NCBI RefSeq assembly: GCF_011319465.1 | Contig: NZ_RCMB01000013.1 | Coordinates: 1-64,000 of the forward strand | Length of the DNA stretch: 64,000 bases | Direction: 5' to 3' | Origin: Candidatus Nitrosotalea sp. TS | GTDB taxonomy: Archaea; Thermoproteota; Nitrososphaeria; Nitrososphaerales; Nitrosopumilaceae | Shown here: one piece after another, positions 49,147-58,992 of the stretch | How the letters are laid out: every line of letters starts with the position of its first letter | How positions within the stretch are numbered: position 1 is the first letter of the stretch | The notes under the pieces: model-generated | Databases searched by the model: none | Told to the model about the DNA's origin: nothing | The model's input: the letters and a program-made list of their open reading frames with translations, nothing else | Program-made: the position numbers and the translations under genes

Positions 49147-50264
49147 TGTGATACACCTATTGTATTTCCAACGCCAATTATCAAGACAGCCTGACCTGTT
49201 TTCGTGTTTTCTTTTATCATGTCATAGATTTGAGACGTCGCTTTCTCTGAGGCATCCGCAATCTCTTTTTTCATCAATGTGATAGCTTCTTTGATTGATT
49301 GTTTTATTACGACTGCATAGATTGGAATCTCATGTTTGGTGGCTACTTCTTCGATTTGGAATTTTTCAGTACCAATACCGCCAATTGCAGCTCCGAATCC
49401 CTGAGATACAGATCCCGTTGTTTCCCCTTCTAGTTTTAGAGCAGCATCTACCATTATAATGATATCAGGCTTTACCTTTGAGATAATTTTTTCAGTTGCT
49501 TCTCCGGGTCTTCCCACAGTACCAGACGGGCCTTCTGCTTTCATCAGCAAGAGTTTTCGTCCCTCGAATTCTTTTTCACTCCAAACTGTCTCATATGCAG
49601 CTTCCATCTTCTTTGTATCAACCATCATCTTGCCTACGATCATTGGACCTATACCATCACCAATTGGTTGGCCCTGTTTGAATGCAGGTACCGCAGTTCT
49701 AAGAGCTTCAGCTTCTTCCATGATAAATGGTATCATCATTTGTAAAGGTAAGATCAAAGGAAAATTATTTTGTTTTTTTGCAGTCAGAAATAGATGCCGT
49801 ACACTCTTGTAAAGCAGATGTATTGTTGTAACCACTTCAAGAATATTTGCTATCTTGCTTGCTTCAAGTGAATTCAATTCTGTGGCCAGTGTTCTGACCT
49901 GTTCTCTTGTAAAGTTTTCACGAGTCCTCATGATATGCCTAATTTTAGAAACAATTCCGTTTGGATCCATATCTACTGGCATTATCGTAAAGTACTCAAT
50001 ATACCTGTCAAGTCTAGGCGAGATATCCCAATTTGGTTTCAGAGTATTTTTGATATAGTCTATCAATTCTTTCCTAGTGTCATCTCGGTATGTTTTCAGT
50101 TTTTCAAGTGATTTGTTAATTTCGGAAGAAGTTATCTGCAATTGGATCTTTTGCCCATAAAGCATGAAGACAAAGATTGGAACAATCCACACCAGCCACA
50201 TCAAGGGATTGGAATTATCATTAGTGTTGAGAAGATTGCTTGCGTTAATTCCTAGAAAATCCAA
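49143..50264 (-). CDS. DUF1512 archaeal protein
   Basis: A 373-residue protein with one N-terminal membrane helix (LMWLVWIVPIFVFMLYGQ, about 20-37) and a large soluble domain with EGPSGTVGRPGEATE, PDIIIMVDAALKLEGE and GFGAAIGGIGTEKFQIEE. This matches the archaeal DUF1512 family, whose function is unknown. The glycine-rich loops suggest ligand binding. It heads a two-gene operon with the four-cysteine protein and diverges from the FAD oxidase gene. Confidence 0.85.
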   Translation of the reverse strand: MDFLGINASNLLNTNDNSNPLMWLVWIVPIFVFMLYGQKIQLQITSSEINKSLEKLKTYRDDTRKELIDYIKNTLKPNWDISPRLDRYIEYFTIMPVDMDPNGIVSKIRHIMRTRENFTREQVRTLATELNSLEASKIANILEVVTTIHLLYKSVRHLFLTAKKQNNFPLILPLQMMIPFIMEEAEALRTAVPAFKQGQPIGDGIGPMIVGKMMVDTKKMEAAYETVWSEKEFEGRKLLLMKAEGPSGTVGRPGEATEKIISKVKPDIIIMVDAALKLEGETTGSVSQGFGAAIGGIGTEKFQIEEVATKHEIPIYAVVIKQSIKEAITLMKKEIADASEKATSQIYDMIKENTKTGQAVLIIGVGNTIGVSQ

Positions 50265-50345
50265 TATGAAAAAAGCTTATGCAATCTAAATTAAATCTTT
50301 GTGGAAAATTAAAATTGTTTTTAACTCAAGATAACAAGGTACAGC

Positions 50346-51767
50346 ATGTTGTCAAGCCAGATAGGTAAAAAACTTGCAAAAATAGCGACCTGCAAGATAT
50401 TGTTTGATAAACAAGCACTAGATCTTTACTCAGTCGATGCCAGCTCTTACGTTGTAAGACCGTCTGCAATAGCTTTTCCAAAGAATGAAAAAGACATTAT
50501 CAAGATTGTCAAGTTTGCCTCACGTCACAAAATTTCTGTTACACCACGAGGTGCTGGCACGGGTCTTGTTGGAGGAGATCTTGGAACTGGGATTATTTTA
50601 GACATGAGACATTTTGATAAAATTAAGATTGGACGGGGATTTGTGCAGACCGGAAGTGGTCTTTCCAAGGGAGAACTAGACGATACATTAAGAAAACACG
50701 GGAGATTTTTTGGTCCAAATCCATCAATTGGTCCATTTTGCACTGTCGGCGGAATGATAGGAACCAATGCGAGTGGAAGTCATTCGTTAAAGTATGGCAG
50801 TACTATAGATAATTTGCTTCAGGTAAGAATTGTTACATCCAAGGGAAATATAGTAACTTTACCCAAGAAAGACAATACAACAAAAAAAATTCTCAGAGTT
50901 ATGAAACTACAAAGCCAAAAACAATTTCCATGTGTATCAAAAAACTCCTGCGGTTACAGAATTGACAAGGTTACAGCACATTCAAACGTGCAAAAAATCA
51001 TGGCAGGTTCTGAGGGAACTCTTGGAATAATTACATCAGCCAAGCTCAAAACACTCTTGCTTCCAAAACAAAATGTTCTCATAATAATTGCATACAAGAC
51101 GCTAAAAGATGCAGTCATAGACGTGCCAGAAATTCTAAAACTTGGACCGTCTGCTGTAGAGATAATCGATCACAATATCATTCAACATATTGTATACAAG
51201 ATTCCAAACGGTACAAAATGCCTGCTCTTTGTAGAGTTTGATAACAGGATATCAAAAAAGAGAATCAAAGTTCAACAGATATCATCAGGTAAAATAATTT
51301 TGTCCACAACAAAATACAGTCAGATATCTCAGTGGTGGACTTATCGAAACTCTGCATTATCATATAGTTTGAAAAGCATTTCAAAACAAGAAATAGTCTC
51401 GTCCATAATAGAAGATGCCACAGTACCAGTACACAGATTGCCTCTTTTGCTTGATCTAGTCAAATATTTAACATCTCAATACCCCATGAGAGTTATCATC
51501 TACGGTCATGCTGGAAATGGCAATTTACACATTAGACCGATTTTAAAGAAGAAAGACGAGAGACTAATCAAGAAGATTGCGCTGGAATTTTTCTCTGCTG
51601 TAATAAGCATAGGAGGTACCATAACAGGCGAGCATGGAGACGGACTTGCAAGATCAGGATTTGTAAAACTACAATACGGAAGTGATACCTACTCAGTTTT
51701 TAAAAAGGTAAAACAGTTCTTTGACCCTGCCAATACCCTAAACCCAGGCAAGAAAGTTATTCTATAG
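50346..51767 (+). CDS. FAD-linked oxidase (GlcD/D-lactate dehydrogenase type)
   Basis: A 473-residue flavoprotein. The FAD-binding type 4 domain has TPRGAGTGLVGGDLGTGI and GGMIGTNASGSHSLKYGS; the C-terminal domain has VIIYGHAGNGNLHIRP and GEHGDGLARSGF, which hold the substrate histidines. It likely oxidises a 2-hydroxy acid such as glycolate or D-lactate; substrate not resolvable. No partner Fe-S subunit is next to it. ATG at 50346 follows an A/T-rich leader. Confidence 0.92.
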   Translation: MLSSQIGKKLAKIATCKILFDKQALDLYSVDASSYVVRPSAIAFPKNEKDIIKIVKFASRHKISVTPRGAGTGLVGGDLGTGIILDMRHFDKIKIGRGFVQTGSGLSKGELDDTLRKHGRFFGPNPSIGPFCTVGGMIGTNASGSHSLKYGSTIDNLLQVRIVTSKGNIVTLPKKDNTTKKILRVMKLQSQKQFPCVSKNSCGYRIDKVTAHSNVQKIMAGSEGTLGIITSAKLKTLLLPKQNVLIIIAYKTLKDAVIDVPEILKLGPSAVEIIDHNIIQHIVYKIPNGTKCLLFVEFDNRISKKRIKVQQISSGKIILSTTKYSQISQWWTYRNSALSYSLKSISKQEIVSSIIEDATVPVHRLPLLLDLVKYLTSQYPMRVIIYGHAGNGNLHIRPILKKKDERLIKKIALEFFSAVISIGGTITGEHGDGLARSGFVKLQYGSDTYSVFKKVKQFFDPANTLNPGKKVIL

Positions 51768-51786
51768 GATTCGACTAGAGACAGGT

Positions 51787-52107
51787 CTACTTTATCTTTG
51801 TTCCAAGTGGAACGTCTTCATTCACAGTAAGCCAAAAAGGCCTATCGTTGAGATCTGCAGCCAAAAGCATTGCATTAGATTCTACGCCTGCAATCTTTCT
51901 GGGTTCCAAATTTGATATTACTATGACTTTACGGTTTACCAGTTCTTCTGGTTGATAATATTCTGCACCGCCAATTATTACTTGTCTTTTTTCTTCGCCT
52001 AAATCTATAATTCCCTTTATGATTTTGGACTTGCCAGGGATCTTCTCTACCTCAATTATTTTTGCCACACGGATGTCTAATTTAGCAAAATCGTCATAAG
52101 TTACCAT
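51787..52107 (-). CDS. tRNA-binding domain protein (MetG C-terminal type)
   Basis: A 106-residue OB-fold of the EMAP/Trbp111 type, starting FAKLDIRVAKIIEVEKIPG and containing VIIGGAEYY and NLEPRKIAGVESNAMLL. Free-standing forms bind tRNA elbows and in archaea often serve as the separate C-terminal domain of methionyl-tRNA synthetase. Partner gene is not in this window. Confidence 0.92.
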   Translation of the reverse strand: MVTYDDFAKLDIRVAKIIEVEKIPGKSKIIKGIIDLGEEKRQVIIGGAEYYQPEELVNRKVIVISNLEPRKIAGVESNAMLLAADLNDRPFWLTVNEDVPLGTKIK

Positions 52108-52259
52108 ATCTACAGAAAACCTTTTCCTGTCTCATTAAAATTGATTTCGAAGCATACCTAAGCATGTTAGGCTTGCGTGTAATGAAAGATACCAAAACAG
52201 TAGTTGTTCTACATGACTTGAACCAATGATTTAGATGATTGCATAGCATATGATTAATC

Positions 52260-52475
52260 ATGGATAGAATACGAATCAAATCCAATGATCTAAAATCGGT
52301 TGGCTATGATGAATCAATGCAAACATTAGAAATAGAATTTCATCATGGTGGAGTCTACCAGTACTTTGGAGTTCCAAAAAAGATCTATGATGGATTAATG
52401 AAATCAGTTTTATCACATGGACAATATCATACTAGATACATCAAAAACAGATATCGACATGAGAAGAGTCTCTGA
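52260..52475 (+). CDS. KTSC-domain protein, 71 aa
   Basis: A single KTSC domain: SVGYDESMQTLEIEFHHGG, VYQYFGVPKKIYDGLM and the basic HGQYHTRYIKNRY end. KTSC domains are found beside lysyl-tRNA synthetases and as stand-alone proteins; RNA binding is proposed but not proven. ATG at 52260. Confidence 0.87.
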   Translation: MDRIRIKSNDLKSVGYDESMQTLEIEFHHGGVYQYFGVPKKIYDGLMKSVLSHGQYHTRYIKNRYRHEKSL

Positions 52476-52537
52476 TTGTCATATCACAAATGATGTCTTT
52501 TACATACCATTATTAGTGATCAACACGTATACAATAG

Positions 52538-53338
52538 ATGTCAGAATCCACTCTGTTACCAGATGACCTTGGAAAAAAATTAGCAAAACGTGTTGATAAT
52601 CATCTTTTAAAAAATGAAAGACGTGGAACATCAGAGAAAGATATCTTTGACAAGAAAAAGGTCATGGACGACGTCTTGGACAGGACCTCAATAATGACCT
52701 TGTCCAAGTTGATAAATTCAGGAACCATAGCATATGTCAATGGTGTAGTCGGCTCTGGCAAGGAAGCCAAAATGTATTGGGCAGTAGACCGAGATGGAAA
52801 GGATGTTGCCCTCAAGATATACCTAGTAACGGCTTCAAATTTTAAAAAAAGAAAACCCTACCTTGTGGATGATCCAAGATTTACTCGCATAAAAAAAGGC
52901 ACAAGAAACATGGTCGAGCTTTGGGCACAAAAGGAATTCCGCAATCTGACCCAGTGTGTTAAACATGATATTCCCTCAATCAAGCCAATTCGTATTCTAA
53001 AAAATGTCTTGGTACTAGAATTTGTAGGGAAGAATGGCACTCCAGCAAAAACTCTGGTAGAATCAGAAATTGATGAAAATGACTATAAAAATGCAATTTC
53101 GATCATTTCCCAGCTTTATAAAAAAGCTGAACTTGTACATGCAGATTTCTCAGAATACAACATTTTCAAAACAGAAAGTGGTTTGATTCTTTTCGATCTA
53201 GGATCAGCTATTGATATACGACACAGAAATGCAAAAGAATTTCTTCAAAGAGATATCACAAATATTTCAAGATTCTTTGTCAAAAGAGGCCTGACTGTTG
53301 AACATCCATCAGATGTAATGGCAAGGATAACAAATTGA
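52538..53338 (+). CDS. Rio1-type serine kinase
   Basis: A 266-residue atypical kinase involved in small ribosomal subunit maturation. The P-loop variant GVVGSGKEAKMYWAVD, catalytic loop HADFSEYNIF and metal-binding LFDLGSAID are all present, with the Rio1-type N-terminus. Length is normal. ATG at 52538. The KTSC gene lies just upstream on the same strand. Confidence 0.94.
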   Translation: MSESTLLPDDLGKKLAKRVDNHLLKNERRGTSEKDIFDKKKVMDDVLDRTSIMTLSKLINSGTIAYVNGVVGSGKEAKMYWAVDRDGKDVALKIYLVTASNFKKRKPYLVDDPRFTRIKKGTRNMVELWAQKEFRNLTQCVKHDIPSIKPIRILKNVLVLEFVGKNGTPAKTLVESEIDENDYKNAISIISQLYKKAELVHADFSEYNIFKTESGLILFDLGSAIDIRHRNAKEFLQRDITNISRFFVKRGLTVEHPSDVMARITN

Positions 53339-53390
53339 GTTTTTTCTGTCGCTTCAACTGTCTTAAGTAGTATCATCACGTATGAATATC

Positions 53391-53397
53391 AGATATA
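53391..53397 (+). promoter_or_regulatory. TATA box of the 53420 microprotein
   Basis: ATATAAA lies about 25 bases before the ATG at 53420, the usual archaeal spacing for a leaderless transcript. Confidence 0.5.
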
Positions 53398-53419
53398 AAT
53401 GAAGAATTTTTTCAAATCA

Positions 53420-53558
53420 ATGTGGAACCCTAAACACAGAGGAACCTAGAGAAATACGTCAAATCGATAGTGAAGAAATGAAGGAAGAGACACATGAGTT
53501 AGAGCAAGTCGAGCAAGATGCGCAAGAAGACATCAGGGAAACAGAAGATGAAGAATAA
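53420..53558 (+). CDS. Acidic microprotein, about 45 aa (frame broken)
   Basis: A frame rich in Glu, Asp and Gln (EEPREIRQIDSEEMKEE, then HELEQVEQDAQEDIRE) runs to TAA 53556-53558 without a start. An ATG at 53420, 25 bases after ATATAAA, joins it if one C of CCC (53428-53430) is removed; 139 bases is 3n+1. The product would be a very acidic single helix. I do not recognise it. Confidence 0.52.
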
Positions 53559-53606
53559 TTCTGCAATAATATCAAAAATCCATGCCTAATTCTAGGAGCT
53601 AATTTC

Positions 53607-53711
53607 ATGGAAAGAGACAATTTTTCGAGACAAAACATGTGTTCTGATTGTAAAAGAACGAAATGTAAAGATGGATGCAATTGCGATTGTCATTGGGATA
53701 AGAATCGATGA
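53607..53711 (+). CDS. Cysteine-rich microprotein, 34 aa
   Basis: An unbroken frame from ATG 53607 to TGA 53711. It reads MERDNFSRQNMCSDCKRTKC, then KDGCNCDCHWDKNR: six cysteines (C12, C15, C20, C24, C26, C28) and one histidine among 34 residues, plus many Lys and Asp. This spacing suits a metal-binding (zinc or copper) or redox peptide, similar in style to tiny metallothionein-like proteins; that role is inferred. It follows the acidic microprotein on the same strand, 48 bases later. Confidence 0.55.
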   Translation: MERDNFSRQNMCSDCKRTKCKDGCNCDCHWDKNR

Positions 53712-53797
53712 GCCAAGGATCAATTATCAAAACTATTCCCAATCATCAAGTAATTCTAGACAATAATTACATGCTGGATAGCCATTGTCATCTCGAA

Positions 53798-53944
53798 CTA
53801 GATCACTTTGTCTATTGCTTTTCTTATGATGTCCTTTAGCTCCTCACATGTCATACTTTCTACATTTCTACCCAAACTTTCCTCAATCTGGCAAGTAAGT
53901 TCCTTCTTGATATCGCTGAAAATCTTTTGTTGAAGGTTGATCAT
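53798..53944 (-). CDS. Small helical protein, 48 aa, divergent from TFB
   Basis: From ATG 53944 the frame reads MINLQQKIFSDIKKELTCQI, then EESLGRNVESMTCEELKDII and ends KAIDKVI. It is amphipathic and helical with two cysteines and looks coding, unlike the non-coding extension upstream in the same frame. A TTTATTTTT stretch lies about 15-25 bases upstream. It shares a short promoter gap with TFB. Family not recognised. Confidence 0.6.
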   Translation of the reverse strand: MINLQQKIFSDIKKELTCQIEESLGRNVESMTCEELKDIIRKAIDKVI

Positions 53945-54011
53945 GGAATTCCAAAAATAAAGAATACCACCGTTCTTATTGCTTGACAGATATACAATAA
54001 GTGATAACATT

Positions 54012-55022
54012 ATGCTTTCTCTTGATTCTGATGCATACATGAAATGTGCTCGCTGTGGAAAGAGTGCCATGGTAACTGACGGTTCCACAGGAGAGAGGTT
54101 TTGTGGAGTATGCGGTTTTGTTGTCAATGAGCGAATAGAAGACTCTGGTCCTGAGAGACGTTCATTTTCAAAAGACGAACATGAGGACAGGTCAAGAACA
54201 GGCGGACCATCATCTCTTGCAATCCATGACATGGGTCTTGCAACAATGATAGGACATGACAATAAGGATGCGACCGGAAAGCCACTTTCAACTTCAATGA
54301 AGAGCACCATAACACGCCTTAGAACATGGGATAGCAGAAGTCAAGTTCACGAGTCCCAAGAGAGAAACTTTAGACAGGCATTCAGCGAGCTTAGCAGAAT
54401 GAAAGACAAACTTGCACTCTCTGATTCAGTGGTTGAAAAGACTGCATACATTTACAGAAAAGCATTAGAGAAAAATCTTGCAAGAGGCAGATCAATTCCA
54501 GGACTAATTGCCGCAGCAATGTACTTGGCATGTAGAGATACTGGCACTCCAAGAACATTGAATGAAGTAGCACGTCAAATTAACATAAAAAGAAAAGATG
54601 TGTCAAGATGTTACAGATTACTTTTAAAAGAACTTGATCTGAAAATGCCAGTATTAGATCCTATAAAATGCATGTCACGGATAGCAAGTCAAGCAGGTCT
54701 AAATGAAAAAGTAAAACGACAAGCTCTTACAATTTTAGAAGGCGCGAACAGGATGGAAATTACAGCAGGAAAGGATCCTATGGGACTAGCTGCCGCCGCA
54801 TTGTATCTTTCATGTGTCATAAATAAAGAAGATACAACGCAGAAAGTTATCGCTTTAGCAGCTGGGGTTACAGAGGTCACAATAAGAAACAGGTGTAAAG
54901 GATTACGAGAATTACTAGATATAAAAATGCCAGATAAATTGAATTCAAAGCTTGGTCGCCCTGAAAAATTCATGAGCTCAACGATCCAAATGATAGCACC
55001 TACCAAGTCAAATGAGATATAA
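54012..55022 (+). CDS. tfb: Transcription initiation factor TFB
   Basis: Archaeal TFIIB homologue. The N-terminal zinc ribbon (CARCG...CGVCG, about residues 12-36 from this start), the B-finger region (GPERRSFSKDE) and two cyclin folds (ESQERNFRQAFSELSRM to KMPVLDP; IASQAGLNEKVKRQ to the end) are complete. It recruits RNA polymerase to TBP-bound promoters and binds the BRE. A longer frame starts with TTG at 53979, but ATG 54012 lies about 24 bases after ATATACAA, so it is preferred (336 residues). Thaumarchaea carry several TFB copies. Confidence 0.94.
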   Translation: MLSLDSDAYMKCARCGKSAMVTDGSTGERFCGVCGFVVNERIEDSGPERRSFSKDEHEDRSRTGGPSSLAIHDMGLATMIGHDNKDATGKPLSTSMKSTITRLRTWDSRSQVHESQERNFRQAFSELSRMKDKLALSDSVVEKTAYIYRKALEKNLARGRSIPGLIAAAMYLACRDTGTPRTLNEVARQINIKRKDVSRCYRLLLKELDLKMPVLDPIKCMSRIASQAGLNEKVKRQALTILEGANRMEITAGKDPMGLAAAALYLSCVINKEDTTQKVIALAAGVTEVTIRNRCKGLRELLDIKMPDKLNSKLGRPEKFMSSTIQMIAPTKSNEI

Positions 55023-55057
55023 AATATAATAAATAGGAAGATATGACTTGTCAAGAC

Positions 55058-55474
55058 ATGGCCGAGATTCAAGCTTCAATTGAGATTAATGCGCCACTTG
55101 ATAAAGTCTGGAATACTGTATCAGATCTTGATTCAGAGCCAAAATTCTGGAAGGGAACCAAGGAAATACGAAACATATCAAAAGAGAGCAATACCGTAAA
55201 TCGAGAAGTCACTATTGCCTTCAAGGATTCAAAATGTATGCAGACTGTCACTATTTATCCCAAGGAAAAGATCCATGTACAATTTACAAAGGGAATCATC
55301 CAGGGAACAAAAACAGTATCAATATCTACACAAGGAGAAAAGACAAAGATTGATGCTGTTTGGGACATCAAGCTTTCAGGCATGATGGGAATGTTTACCG
55401 GCATGATCACAAAACACATCCAGAGTGGAACGGAACAAGCTCTTCAGAGCATCAAAGAAGAAATCGAGAGATAA
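55058..55474 (+). CDS. SRPBCC/START-like ligand-binding protein
   Basis: A 138-residue SRPBCC fold beginning AEIQASIEINAPLDKVWNTV, the usual first strand and helix, with a hydrophobic pocket-forming C-terminal helix (FTGMITKHIQSGTEQALQSI). Such proteins bind lipids or polyketides; the ligand is unknown. ATG at 55058 matches the domain start better than the upstream one at 55043. The glycosyltransferase gene follows 7 bases later, so a joint role in lipid or surface chemistry is possible. Confidence 0.85.
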   Translation: MAEIQASIEINAPLDKVWNTVSDLDSEPKFWKGTKEIRNISKESNTVNREVTIAFKDSKCMQTVTIYPKEKIHVQFTKGIIQGTKTVSISTQGEKTKIDAVWDIKLSGMMGMFTGMITKHIQSGTEQALQSIKEEIER

Positions 55475-55481
55475 TCCCCTG

Positions 55482-56690
55482 ATGAATATTGCCATAGATG
55501 TGCTCAATTATACCCTAGCTGCAGTACTTACAGGAGTCTCTCTGACATGGATACTTTTAATCAGATCTATGTGGATTACCTTTCGCGACTCGCCATTTTT
55601 AGACAAGTTTGACCCAAAACCACATGGTACCCCAAAAGTTTCGGTTATTTTGCCTGCAAGAAATGAGGAGGGCTTTATTGACAAATGCCTAAACTCACTA
55701 ATTGATCAAGACTATGAAAATTATGAGATAATTGCAATAGACGACAGATCAGATGACAAAACAGGCGAGATAATCAAAAAGATTTCTCAGAGCAATCCAA
55801 AAATAAAGTATGTTCTTGCAGCGCCCAAGCCTGAGAAGTGGATGGGAAAGAATTGGGCTTGTGTAGAAGGATTCAAGAATGCTGCAGGCGAATTGTTACT
55901 TTTCACAGATGCAGATACGACACATTCACGAAATATCATCTCTCTTTCTGTGTCACACCTTCTAAGCTATAGATTGGATGCTTTGACGGTGATTCCAAAG
56001 ATGCTATGTCTTGACATATGGACAAAGATCACCTTGCCTGTACTATCAACATTTTTGCATACAAGATTTTCTGCTCTTCGTGTAAATGACTCATCTAAAA
56101 AAACTGGTTATTTTTTTGGTAGTTTCTTCATCATAAGAAGAGATACGTATGAAAAAGTAGGAACACATGAGGGTGTGAAAAGTGAGTTAGTTGAAGATGG
56201 TGCACTTGGCAAAAAAGTAAAGGAATCAGGGTTTAGGATGAAGATGGTTCGCGGCGAACATCTAGTCAAGGCAGTGTGGGCAAGAGACTGGTCTACGCTA
56301 TGGCATGCGCTAAAACGACTAATGACTCCATTATACCTTCAAACAAGCGGCATTGCTGTTGGAATCTTTGTTGCAGTACTGTTTTTGCTGTTCATGCCAT
56401 TTCCAATTCTTGCATATTCTGCAATCTTTGAGCCTCTGTCCTTGTCATTTACCATATTGTTTGCAGTATCTTTGATTACAGTAGGGCTTGTTTATCTTGC
56501 AAGCATTATGGACGCAACAAAGGGGCTTGGACTTTCTGTCAAGTATGCCATGTGTACACCTCTTGGAAGTTCGATAATTGTAGGAGGGTTTGCAAGCGGG
56601 ATCCTAAATGCAAAAAGTAACAAAGCTGTAACCTGGAGAGGTAGAACATATTCAATGATAGACACTGCTCAAAACTCTATTAGTTTGTAA
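55482..56690 (+). CDS. Membrane glycosyltransferase, family 2
   Basis: About 402 residues. N-terminal helix (LNYTLAAVLTGVSLTWILLI), GT2 domain (KVSVILPARNEEGFIDKCLN, IIAIDDRSDD, FTDADTTHS as DxD, VEDGALGKKV as acceptor-side acid) and three C-terminal membrane helices. It resembles enzymes that transfer sugars to lipid carriers. The open frame extends upstream into the SRPBCC gene; ATG 55482 is the sensible start. Confidence 0.89.
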   Translation: MNIAIDVLNYTLAAVLTGVSLTWILLIRSMWITFRDSPFLDKFDPKPHGTPKVSVILPARNEEGFIDKCLNSLIDQDYENYEIIAIDDRSDDKTGEIIKKISQSNPKIKYVLAAPKPEKWMGKNWACVEGFKNAAGELLLFTDADTTHSRNIISLSVSHLLSYRLDALTVIPKMLCLDIWTKITLPVLSTFLHTRFSALRVNDSSKKTGYFFGSFFIIRRDTYEKVGTHEGVKSELVEDGALGKKVKESGFRMKMVRGEHLVKAVWARDWSTLWHALKRLMTPLYLQTSGIAVGIFVAVLFLLFMPFPILAYSAIFEPLSLSFTILFAVSLITVGLVYLASIMDATKGLGLSVKYAMCTPLGSSIIVGGFASGILNAKSNKAVTWRGRTYSMIDTAQNSISL

Positions 56691-56787
56691 GTTAACCAGC
56701 GCAATGAAATAAGAATTTAAAAAAATTAATTTTGTCTTGACCTATAAGAAAGAAGTTTAGATAACGTCTAGATCTCGTAAACCTATC

Positions 56788-57700
56788 GTGGCTCAATCAA
56801 ACATCAAGTCCACCAGAATAGGATACTGCATCAGCTGTTCTGTGCGCAGTTCTAGTAGGATCTATTTCTACTGCTTCCAAACCTGTACTTGCAAATACAA
56901 ATCCTTTGATGTACGCAGCATTAGTATACTTGCTGGCTTCACTTGTTTCTACACCTTTATCATACAAGGTGAAAGGGTTTCAGGTAAGATCAAAAGATTG
57001 GCCACTCATACTTGCAATAACCATATCAGGTGCAGTATTGGCACCAAGTTTATTTTTCATCGGGCTTGAACAAACAACTGCTTCAGATACCGCAATACTG
57101 TCCAATTCAGAGACAATATTTACAGTTCTTTTTGCATTAATATTTTTCAAAGAAAAATTCAGACCACGTGGTTACCTAGCAGTGGCATTAGTTCTAATTG
57201 GTGTGGTTATTGTTACAACAAATCTCCAGTTCACAGATTTTCTTTCAAATCTAAAAAAAGAAGGCAATCTGTTGATAATAGCATCAATGGCACTATGGGC
57301 ATTGGATAACAACATAAGCAAGATAGCAGCACAGCGTATTGATATTTCAAGACTAGTACAACTCAAGGGCCTCATCGGAGGCGGAATACTTTTGGTTTTT
57401 GCTCTATCCATCAAGATCCCAGTAAACATCATGCCCACGGAAATTCCAAACATACTTCTAGTCGGAATAGTAGGTTTTGGCATCTCACTCTACCTATTTT
57501 TACACAGCCTCAGAAGAATAGGAACTGTAAAAACCATGTTAATCTATTCTACAGGCACAGTATTTGGTTTGTTGTTTGCGTCAATATTTCTACATGAAAA
57601 AATTGGTGGGTATCAGATTTTGGCCATTGCATTAATGTTAACAGGCATCTACCTTGTCACAAAAGAAAGCCATAATGTTGAAAAAATCCATCAAAATTAG
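56788..57700 (+). CDS. EamA/DMT-family transporter (one frameshift)
   Basis: About 303 residues with ten membrane helices in two EamA halves (ITISGAVLAPSLFFIGLEQ; LLVGIVGFGISLYLFLHSL). The first helix (SAVLCAVLVGSISTASKPVL) is in another frame; one base removed near 56825 joins it to the GTG start at 56788. Members export metabolites or amino acids; substrate unknown. Overall 3n+1 bases. Confidence 0.85.
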
Positions 57701-57826
57701 ACGCCAATTAAATTTCATTGTTCAAACTATGTCACTACAATCTGGCAAAATTCTGCAATTTCAATATTTTTCGAGTTTTGCGGTATGAAACAAAATATTA
57801 TATGACTACCAACTATAATTCAATCC

Positions 57827-58952
57827 TTGGATAAGACTAGTATTGTTTTAGGCGGAACGTATTGTGCAGTAGTACTAGTTTTGATATCTATTTTCATTGT
57901 ATCTCCATTCAAACTGGGCGGTTCATACCAAATAGCTCAGACCAATCCATTTGATCAAACCGGGAAAGATTCTCAGCTGAGTTTGGCTGACCTTTTTGCC
58001 CAGTCGGATCAAGGCGTAGTTCAGATAATAGTTGACAAATCAAACGATTCATCAACTGACAGAGATCTTGGTTCAGGAATTGTTTACGATACAGGTGGTC
58101 ACATTATAACAAACAATCACGTAGTACAAGACGGCACTAAAATTCGAGTTGTTTTCCACGATGGCAAATCATTGCCAGCCACAATAGTTGGAACTGATCC
58201 ATATGCAGATCTTGCAGTTGTCAAAGTGATACCAGATACATATGCTTTACATCCTTTACCGCTTGGAAATTCATCTAATCTTAGAATTGGAGACCAAGTA
58301 GCTGCAATCGGAAATCCTTTTGGTCTTAGTGGTTCAATAACATCTGGAATAGTAAGTCAGCTAGGTAGACTGCTTGATCCTCCAAATAGTTCCTTTTCCA
58401 TACCAAATGTAATTCAGACAGATACGCCAATAAATCCAGGCAACTTCTGGAGGTCCGCTTCTTAACATGCAGGGAGAGGTAATTGGCATAAATACAGCAA
58501 TCCAGTCTGAGACGGGCGAATTTTCTGGCGTAGGCTTTTCCATCCCATCAAATACCATGAAGAGAATAGTTCCTGTCCTCATACAAACAGGTCATTATGA
58601 ACATCCATGGCTTGGCATAACTGGAATAACTGTAGACCCAGACTTGGCAAGCATTTTACAATTGCCAGTATCGTCTGGTTTTATGGTAAATACAGTGGTA
58701 CCAAATAGTTCAGCTGCAAAAGCAGGACTTCACGGATACAAGGAAACAAAAACCATCAATGGTACAAAATATCAAGTTGGTGGTGACATTATCGTAGCAG
58801 TTGACGGTTATCCCATTCAAAAAATTGAAGATTTACTCAACTATCTGCAGGATCAAAAGTCAGTAGGTGACAATATGGCTCTGACAATAATTCGCGATGG
58901 TAAAACCATGCAGATTACTCTCACCCTTCAGGAAAGACCAAATCAGTTCTAG
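57827..58952 (+). CDS. HtrA/DegP-type serine protease (one frameshift)
   Basis: About 374 residues: N-terminal membrane anchor (IVLGGTYCAVVLVLISIFIV), trypsin-like domain with His in IITNNHVVQDG, Asp in DPYADLAVVKV and Ser in GNSGGP, and a C-terminal PDZ domain (GFMVNTVVPNSSAAKAGL). The active-site serine is hidden by an extra T at 58445-58446: the direct frame gives NPGNFWRSAS and stops, while the corrected one reads NPGNSGGPLLN. It degrades or refolds damaged extracytoplasmic proteins. The start is TTG at 57827. Confidence 0.93.
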
Positions 58953-58992
58953 TACAAGAATAAATACAACCCCTCCTAAGCTACAAAATTAG

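Noticed and set aside
53945-54310. Long minus-strand frame opposite TFB continuing into the 48-aa gene
   Set aside because: Antisense shadow of the TFB coding frame; only the part after ATG 53944 looks real.
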